Below are positions 59,062 through 64,000 of a stretch of 64,000 nucleotides of DNA, in pieces. The notes under the pieces were generated by a model. That model was not told the DNA's origin and did no database searches. It was given only the letters and a program-made list of their open reading frames with translations. This DNA is from DASRJW01 sp964567755 (GTDB lineage Bacteria; Krumholzibacteriota; Krumholzibacteriia; G020349025): positions 1 to 64,000 of the forward strand of contig CAZMNW010000027.1 in assembly GCA_964567755.1 (NCBI GenBank), given 5' to 3'. Every line of letters starts with the position of its first letter. Position 1 is the first letter of the stretch. A program made the position numbers and the translations under genes.

Positions 59062-59939
59062 GTGTGCTTGCCTCGCATGGCCTGTTGCAGCAATTCCACG
59101 ACTGCGCTCGGAGTCGGGGCGACCCGCACACCGACGGACTCGAAGGCTTCGACTTTGGCTCGGGCCGTGCCGCTACCGCCCGAGACGATGGCACCGGCAT
59201 GTCCCATGCGCCGCCCGGGGGGTGCGGTGCGGCCGGCGATGAAGGCCACGATCGGTTTGGTCACGGACTGGGCGATGAACGCAGCGGCTTCTTCCTCGTC
59301 GCTGCCGCCGATCTCGCCGATCAAGACGATGGCGCGCGTGCCCGGATCCTTCTCGAACAGATCGAGTGTGTCGACGAAGCGGGTGCCGATGAGCGGGTCG
59401 CCGCCGATGCCGATGCAGGTGGATTGCCCGATCCCCCGACGCGTGAGCTCGTACACCACTTCGTAGGTCAAGGTGCCACTGCGCGACACCAGTCCCACGG
59501 AACCCGGGGTGCAAATGCTCCCGGGCATGATGCCGATCTTTGCCGCGCCTGGCGTGATCAGTCCCGGGCAGTTTGGACCCAGCAAGCGCACGCCACGCTC
59601 GCGGACGAACGCCAAGGTCCGCACCATGTCTTGCACCGGAATGCCTTCGGTGATGCAGACCACGAGTTGCAACCCGGAATCGACGCCCTCGCAAATGGCG
59701 TCGGCGGCTGCGAGCGGCGGCACGTAGATTGCGCTCGCCGTGGCGCCGGTCGCGGCAACCGCCGCGGCAACGGTGTCGAACACCGGGACGTCGTGGACGC
59801 GCGTGCCCCCCTTCCCGGGGGTGACGCCGGCGACGACTTGAGTGCCGTAGTCGCGCATCTGGAGGGTGTGAAAACTGCCATCCCGACCGGTGATGCCTTG
59901 CACGAGAACGCGTGTTGCGCCATCGAGGAGAATGCTCAT
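59058..59939 (-). CDS. sucD: Succinyl-CoA synthetase, alpha subunit
   Basis: CoA-binding and phosphohistidine subunit of the citric-acid-cycle ligase. The 293-residue protein has QGITGRDGSFH (14-24), GVTPGKGG, CITEGIPVQDM, GPNCPGLITP and the phosphorylated H247 in GRRMGHAGAI. The ATG at 59939 overlaps the sucC stop (ATGA), and ndk overlaps its end. Confidence 0.97.
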   Translation of the reverse strand: MSILLDGATRVLVQGITGRDGSFHTLQMRDYGTQVVAGVTPGKGGTRVHDVPVFDTVAAAVAATGATASAIYVPPLAAADAICEGVDSGLQLVVCITEGIPVQDMVRTLAFVRERGVRLLGPNCPGLITPGAAKIGIMPGSICTPGSVGLVSRSGTLTYEVVYELTRRGIGQSTCIGIGGDPLIGTRFVDTLDLFEKDPGTRAIVLIGEIGGSDEEEAAAFIAQSVTKPIVAFIAGRTAPPGRRMGHAGAIVSGGSGTARAKVEAFESVGVRVAPTPSAVVELLQQAMRGKHT

Positions 59940-61075
59940 GAAGTCCTCCGCGCCGCAGCAATCGCCTTCTGCACGACTTCGTCCATCGTCGTCGCGGTCT
60001 CGAGGGCGGCATCGGCCAAGAGAACGCGCGCTTTGTCCTCGTTGGTCCCGATCAAGCGCACCACCAGCGGCACTTGCAACGGCTTGGCGTCGATCGCCAT
60101 CAACAGACCACGGGCGACGTCGTCGCAGCGTGTGATGCCGCCGAAGATGTTGAAGAGAATGGCGCGCACGTTGGGGTCGCTCTGGATGATCTCGAGCGCC
60201 GTCAGCACCTTGTCTGGATTGGAGCTGCCGCCAATGTCGAGGAAGTTGGCAGGACGGCCGCCGTAATGCTGAATGAGATCCATGGTCGCCATGGCCAGGC
60301 CGGCCCCGTTCACGACGCAGGCGACATCCCCGTCCAGATGGATGTAGGACAGGCCCTTGGCGCGCGCTTTGCGTTCGCGCGCATCCTCGGCGTCCGTATC
60401 GCGCAGGGCTTCGAGATCGGGGTGGCGATCGAGGGCATTGTCATCGAGGGAAATCTTCGCATCCAATGCCAGGAGTTCGCCCGCGGTCGTCATCACGCAC
60501 GGATTGATCTCGATCAGGCTGGCGTCGAGCGCCGCGTAGGCCGTGGCCAAATGGGTACACAGGTTTGCCAATGCCAGCGCCGCGCTGGCTCCGGGAAACA
60601 CGGCGAACCCCACTTGGCGCGCGGCGTAGGCCGGAAGGCCACGGCGGGGATCCAGCCGAACCTTGAGGATCTTTTCTGGCGCTCGCTGCGCCACCTCTTC
60701 GATGTCGATGCCACCTTCGGCGCAGGCCATGAGCACCGGCATGCCGCTTTCACGATCGAGGGTGATGCCGACGTAGATTTCGCGCGCGATCTCCACCGCG
60801 CCGGCGACGAGAACGCAGCGCACCTCCAGATCCTTGATCACAAGCCCCAAGATGGTCTTGGACAGCGCTCGCGCCTCGTCGGTGTTGCGGGCCAGCTTGA
60901 CGCCTCCCGCCTTGCCGCGACCGCCAGCGTGCACTTGCGCTTTGATCACGATCGGGAACCCATGGACATCGGCGGCCGCGATCACTTCGTCCGGCGTCCT
61001 TGCCAGCGAATGCGCCGGCACCGGCAGGTCGAAACGACGCAACAAATCCCGCGCTTGATACTCGTGGATGTTCAT
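59936..61075 (-). CDS. sucC: Succinyl-CoA synthetase, beta subunit
   Basis: ATP-grasp subunit that determines nucleotide choice. The 379-residue protein starts MNIHEYQARDLLRRF, has VIKAQVHAGGRGKAGGV, LIEINPCV, GLAMATMDLIQHYGG and FNIFGGITRCDDVA. Start ATG at 61075 with GAGG just upstream. It heads sucC-sucD-ndk behind a TTGACA-type promoter. Confidence 0.97.
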   Translation of the reverse strand: MNIHEYQARDLLRRFDLPVPAHSLARTPDEVIAAADVHGFPIVIKAQVHAGGRGKAGGVKLARNTDEARALSKTILGLVIKDLEVRCVLVAGAVEIAREIYVGITLDRESGMPVLMACAEGGIDIEEVAQRAPEKILKVRLDPRRGLPAYAARQVGFAVFPGASAALALANLCTHLATAYAALDASLIEINPCVMTTAGELLALDAKISLDDNALDRHPDLEALRDTDAEDARERKARAKGLSYIHLDGDVACVVNGAGLAMATMDLIQHYGGRPANFLDIGGSSNPDKVLTALEIIQSDPNVRAILFNIFGGITRCDDVARGLLMAIDAKPLQVPLVVRLIGTNEDKARVLLADAALETATTMDEVVQKAIAAARRTS

Positions 61076-61166
61076 CGGACCTCGGTTCGCCGCAGCCCAC
61101 GAGCCGGCTCGCGCCCCTGGGCAAAAAAATGGGGCCGACTTGACGCGCCCCGCTCGAGAGGCCGCC

Positions 61167-61197
61167 ACTGTACCAGAGTGCGGGGAAGGCCTGTCAA
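61167..61197 (-). promoter_or_regulatory. Promoter of sucC-sucD-ndk
   Basis: Minus strand perfect TTGACA (61197-61192) and TACAGT (61172-61167) with a long 19-base spacer, about 90 bases upstream of sucC. The leader that follows contains a run of seven T. The gap 61076-61264 holds nothing else recognisable. Confidence 0.55.
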
Positions 61198-61264
61198 GCG
61201 CGGGCGCGACCGCCACCCGGGGCCGTCGTCCCCAAGGCGCAACGATTGCGACCGCGAAGGAGGC

Positions 61265-62947
61265 TCAGACCGAGGTTGGCCCCGCGGTCGCCGCCAGCGC
61301 ACGATGCAGGGCGAAGTAGCGTTCGGAGGCCGTTTGCCGCGGGTCGGCGAAAACCAGTGGGCGCAATTGCACGGCCGTCAGCTTTCCGGCCAGCACAGTC
61401 TCTGCGAGGCGCTCGCCGAGGAGATACCCCAACGCGACGCTGACCTCGAGGACGAGTCCCAAGTCCTGTTCGTAGATCTGTTTGAGTCGGCCACGGCTGC
61501 CGGCCAGGCGCAGCCGCTCGTGCTCCAGATGCTGGACGACGAACCGAGCCACGAGCTTGCGGAAGGCCAGTCGGGGTTCACGCAACTGCCGCGATGCCGT
61601 GCGCAGGAAGTCGCGGTATTCCGCCTCCCCGACCGCGCGGCGATGGGGGTTGACGAGCTTGGATCCGAGAAAACCCACGGCCGCGTCCCAGGCGCGGGCG
61701 TAGAAATCCTCGTACGCATCATCGCTCGGCTGCATCGGGCCGGTGAGCGCGGCGTGCAACACGTGCATCGCCTCTTCGGCGGCGTGATTCACCGACAGGA
61801 ACGGTAAGTAAACCAAGTCGAGCTCGGGGACAAAACAACTGCGGTTGCCGAAAGCGAGGAGGTGGATCTCGCGCACGCGCCGCTCGTCGAGCGCGCCGGC
61901 GTTCTCGACGGCGGCGAAGAAGGCCTCGTCGAGACCGGTGAGAACCTCGCAGCGGTTGACCAGCGGCGGGACGCCGAAGAAGCGTGCCAACTGACGCACG
62001 AGCGCCTCGAACAGACCATTCGCGCTTTGTTCGAGCGCCACTTCCTCACCGTCGTCGGCGTCGCCCCAGCGCTCGAGTGCGCGCTCCCAGCTCAGATAAG
62101 ACTGCAGCTTCACGAACGGCGGCACTTCCATGACGCAGAAGCGATCCGCACTCAAACGCACGACCTGCGCCTCCCGTCCGGCGCCCCGCTCGGCGAGCGT
62201 CCAGTAGAGACTGTCGGCGTTCTGGAAGACCACCAGACGGTGGCGTTCGAGATGTCGAGCTTGCAGGCGTCGGTCCAGCGCCCGCGGCAGATGTGTCGCC
62301 GCCAGGTGGAGGTCGCCGACCAGAACCATGAGGCGTGCCTGCGGCCGCTCGAGGATGGATTCCAAGAGTGCGTCGGCGATGGCTTCGTCGCGAGCCTGCA
62401 GGGTACGACACCCCGAACGCGACAGGTGGTTGATGCCGACCACGCGCACCCCGAGTCGCCGTGCCGACTCGAAAAGCGGTCTGTAGTTCTCCCAGTCGAA
62501 GTTCCACGTGCGCCGATACTGAATCGCTTCGAGGAACTCGGCGTCGCCGAGGTCGCCGCGCATGTAGGCATCGAGGGACTGCTGATGGCTCTGCAGCACC
62601 ATTTCGACCGCCAGCACGACGGGGCGCGTCTCGGCGGCGGCGCGTTCGAGCAGTCGGCGCGCCAGATCCTGGGATTGGCGCAGGGTGTGATAGTCGCCGA
62701 CGAAAAACACGTCGGTTTCGAGGATCGCTTGCACCAGGTCGCCGAGGCTCGCGAGCTCATGTTGGCGTCGAAACTCGCGCAGATACTCGCGCTCGTAGCG
62801 TTCGAGTGCGGGCGTGTCGCCGCCCGTGACCGCGCGCAACTCGGCCTGCATGAGCCGCTGCACGCCGCGTTGCAAACGCAACACGGCGCGGCGCACGTCG
62901 GTGGAAGCGACGAGTTCATCAGAACGCAGAGGGCTCATACGCGCCAT
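61265..62947 (-). CDS. ChaN-like (Tiki/EreA superfamily) protein with C-terminal extension
   Basis: 560-residue cytoplasmic-looking protein without signal peptide. Residues about 75-270 form a ChaN-type domain: DVFFVGDYHTLRQ, VVLAVEMVLQSHQ, QYRRTWNFDWENYRPLFE, VVGINHLSR and MVLVGDLHLAA. In ChaN-type proteins this fold binds haem or, in relatives, acts as a metalloprotease or esterase. Residues about 300-560 are an unassigned helical domain (VNHAAEEAMHVLHAAL, YARAWDAAVGFLGSKLV). Start ATG at 62947, or 9 bases later; both have weak ribosome sites. Function unknown. A 20-base dyad lies 61 bases upstream. Confidence 0.65.
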   Translation of the reverse strand: MARMSPLRSDELVASTDVRRAVLRLQRGVQRLMQAELRAVTGGDTPALERYEREYLREFRRQHELASLGDLVQAILETDVFFVGDYHTLRQSQDLARRLLERAAAETRPVVLAVEMVLQSHQQSLDAYMRGDLGDAEFLEAIQYRRTWNFDWENYRPLFESARRLGVRVVGINHLSRSGCRTLQARDEAIADALLESILERPQARLMVLVGDLHLAATHLPRALDRRLQARHLERHRLVVFQNADSLYWTLAERGAGREAQVVRLSADRFCVMEVPPFVKLQSYLSWERALERWGDADDGEEVALEQSANGLFEALVRQLARFFGVPPLVNRCEVLTGLDEAFFAAVENAGALDERRVREIHLLAFGNRSCFVPELDLVYLPFLSVNHAAEEAMHVLHAALTGPMQPSDDAYEDFYARAWDAAVGFLGSKLVNPHRRAVGEAEYRDFLRTASRQLREPRLAFRKLVARFVVQHLEHERLRLAGSRGRLKQIYEQDLGLVLEVSVALGYLLGERLAETVLAGKLTAVQLRPLVFADPRQTASERYFALHRALAATAGPTSV

Positions 62948-63370
62948 ACTGGAAGCACCTTCTGGTCCACGGCCCGAAAGCCTGGTGTATGGAATCCGCT
63001 GCGGTTGCAACGCGACACGTCGTGTTGCCTGCCGACGCGCTCACGCCGTTTACCACGTTCGCAGAACGGTTGCATCCCACGACTTCCAAGTTGTTGTCGG
63101 TGCATTCTTTCCGTCGCCACGGGCGGACGTTTTCCAGGCAGATTGGCCGGCGCGTCTGCAACTTGCAGCGATGACCAAAGCCACGACTGGCGCGGAGTTG
63201 ACAGCCGCGAGGGCGGCACCTACGTTGAACCCGAGGCCAGGTACAGGTCTGCGACGGGGACTTGACTGCTTGGTTGGGATGCACGCACGAAGCCTTCGGT
63301 CTCGGACGGGCGTCTCGGTCGAGCCGATGTGATCCGACACCTCCGAGCGATCGTGGCCTGGCCTCACTCT
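62948..63370. other. 423-base region without a recognised gene
   Basis: Lies between tatA and the ChaN-like gene. Open frames exist on both strands but show no start with ribosome site, no family motif and no codon regularity, and I could not fold a tRNA, SRP RNA, tmRNA or RNase P RNA from it. GC is visibly lower than in flanking genes. It must hold the ChaN-like promoter. The main structure is the dyad at 63008-63027. A small non-coding RNA or a decayed gene remains possible. Confidence 0.5.
63008..63027. repeat. 20-base near-perfect dyad, possible operator
   Basis: CAACGCGAC and GTCGTGTTG are inverted arms of nine bases with one mismatch around a 2-base centre. It lies 61 bases upstream of the ChaN-like start, a normal position for a repressor site. 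Confidence 0.45.
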
Positions 63371-63553
63371 TCAATCGTCGTCGTCGAGCTCCTTCTTCTT
63401 GCTGTCTTCCTCTTCGTGCAACGCGCGTTTGAAACGCTTGATTCCCAGTCCAAGTCCACGGCCGATCTCCGGCAAGCGGCTGGCGCCAAAGAGCACCGCC
63501 ACCAGCAGTCCGATCAGCAGGAGTTCGCTCGTCCCCAACCGGCCACACGGCAT
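63371..63553 (-). CDS. tatA: Twin-arginine translocase subunit TatA/TatE
   Basis: 60-residue membrane protein of the Tat pathway for folded proteins. One membrane helix (LLLIGLLVAVLFGA, residues 11-24), then the FGASRLPEIGRGLGLGIKRFKRA amphipathic helix with the invariant FG and LPE residues, and an acidic tail ending DDDD. Start ATG at 63553 has GGAAG 6 bases upstream. It follows moaC by 17 bases; MoaC makes the cofactor of many Tat substrates. TatC is not in the window. Confidence 0.92.
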   Translation of the reverse strand: MPCGRLGTSELLLIGLLVAVLFGASRLPEIGRGLGLGIKRFKRALHEEEDSKKKELDDDD

Positions 63554-63570
63554 GGTCGACTTCCTTCCTC

Positions 63571-64000
63571 TCAGGGGTTGCGGCGCGGTTTGGCGCCGCG
63601 GCGGCGCGGCTTCGGCCCGGGCTGCCGCCGCCACGGACCGCTGCGGCCGCCAGACTTCTCCATCAACTCCACGGCGCCGATGGTCATCCCGCGGTCCACT
63701 GCCTTGCACATATCGTAGACGGTCGCCGCCGCAATGAGAACCGCGACGATCGCCTCCATCTCGGCGCCAGTCGAGGCGCGGCACACGACTTCCGCTTCGA
63801 TCCGAATGCGGTCGTTGGCAGAGTCGATCTCGACATCGATCCCGACGTGGTCGAGGGGCAGCGCGTGACAGAGTGGAATCAACGTCGCCGTCTGTTTGGC
63901 GGCGGCGATGCCCGCCAGGCGTGCCACCGCCAGAACATCGCCCTTGCGCAGCGTGCCACTGCGGAGCTCCTGCAGCACGTGCGCTGACGTGTGCACCTCG
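63571..64000 (-). CDS. moaC: Cyclic pyranopterin monophosphate synthase, 5' end cut by window edge
   Basis: Molybdenum-cofactor step that forms cPMP. The N-terminal part lies beyond base 64000; 142 codons remain in frame. TATLIPLCHALPLDHV, STGAEMEAIVAV, AATVYDMCKAVDRGM and the GAVELMEKSGGRSG loop are diagnostic. An Arg/Pro-rich tail of about 15 residues (PKPRRRGAKPRR) extends the usual C-terminus. tatA follows in the same direction. Confidence 0.93.
   Translation of the reverse strand, partial: EVHTSAHVLQELRSGTLRKGDVLAVARLAGIAAAKQTATLIPLCHALPLDHVGIDVEIDSANDRIRIEAEVVCRASTGAEMEAIVAVLIAAATVYDMCKAVDRGMTIGAVELMEKSGGRSGPWRRQPGPKPRRRGAKPRRNP

Noticed and set aside
62948..63370. tRNA, tmRNA, SRP or RNase P RNA in the gap
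   Set aside because: GTTCAA-like strings occur, but no matching acceptor, anticodon or family-specific stems could be formed.

Overview
The window is 64 kb of GC-rich (by eye well over 60 %) bacterial chromosome. It encodes 58 recognisable protein genes, 57 of them on the minus strand. I see no rRNA, tRNA, CRISPR array, insertion sequence or prophage. The host is diderm: it has a complete front half of lipid A synthesis, BamA, BamD-like and Skp-like proteins, LolD and LolC/E, and many lipoproteins. An LpxC-FabZ fusion, bacillithiol genes, and an McsA-McsB/ClpC pair in a Gram-negative point to the FCB group or a nearby uncultured high-GC lineage (Eisenbacteria, Krumholzibacteria, Latescibacteria or Gemmatimonadota type). 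That placement is inference and was not tested by any search.

Layout, left to right (transcription runs right to left). 1-3.7 kb: HNH protein, panE and a secreted M36-type metallopeptidase cut by the window edge, behind a good promoter. 3.8-11.7 kb: an outer-membrane barrel protein, a probable selenocysteine-containing envelope lipoprotein (EPCG-UGA motif), then bshA, bshB, bshC, a methyltransferase and nadB. 11.9-12.5 kb: the only plus-strand gene, a lipoprotein. 12.4-22.5 kb: envelope operon bamA, ompH/skp, lpxD, lpxC-fabZ, lpxA, a GnnA-like oxidoreductase, lpxB and a DUF374-lpxK fusion. 22.6-37.5 kb: a roughly 15 kb array running from a promoter near 37.58 kb to a terminator near 22.6 kb (unknown tail-anchored protein, TPR, bamD, nadD, polA, coaE, prfB, lysS, lolC/E, lolD, mcsA-mcsB fusion, clpC). 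37.6-52.5 kb: a TPR lipoprotein, a LolB-like lipoprotein, an ECF sigma and zinc anti-sigma pair, a DUF4837-like lipoprotein, aroB, a TPR protein, aroQ, accB, pilT, accC, ftsK and rimO. 52.6-58.6 kb: yceD, rpmF, plsX, fabD, fabG, acpP, fabF, rnc behind a strong promoter. 58.7-61.1 kb: sucC, sucD, ndk. 61.3-64 kb: a ChaN-like protein, 423 bases without a recognised gene, tatA, and moaC cut by the right edge.

Most neighbouring genes overlap by ATGA, GTGA or TGATG, so translational coupling is pervasive. The cargo is envelope biogenesis (lipid A, BAM, Lol, fatty acids) mixed with housekeeping genes. The most unusual items are: an in-frame UGA exactly at the second cysteine of an EPCGC motif, followed by a SECIS-like hairpin; a one-polypeptide McsA-McsB arginine kinase whose usual phosphoarginine-binding residues appear lost; a DUF374-LpxK fusion; and a methyltransferase coupled to the bacillithiol genes. 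UGA also appears as the programmed frameshift stop in prfB.
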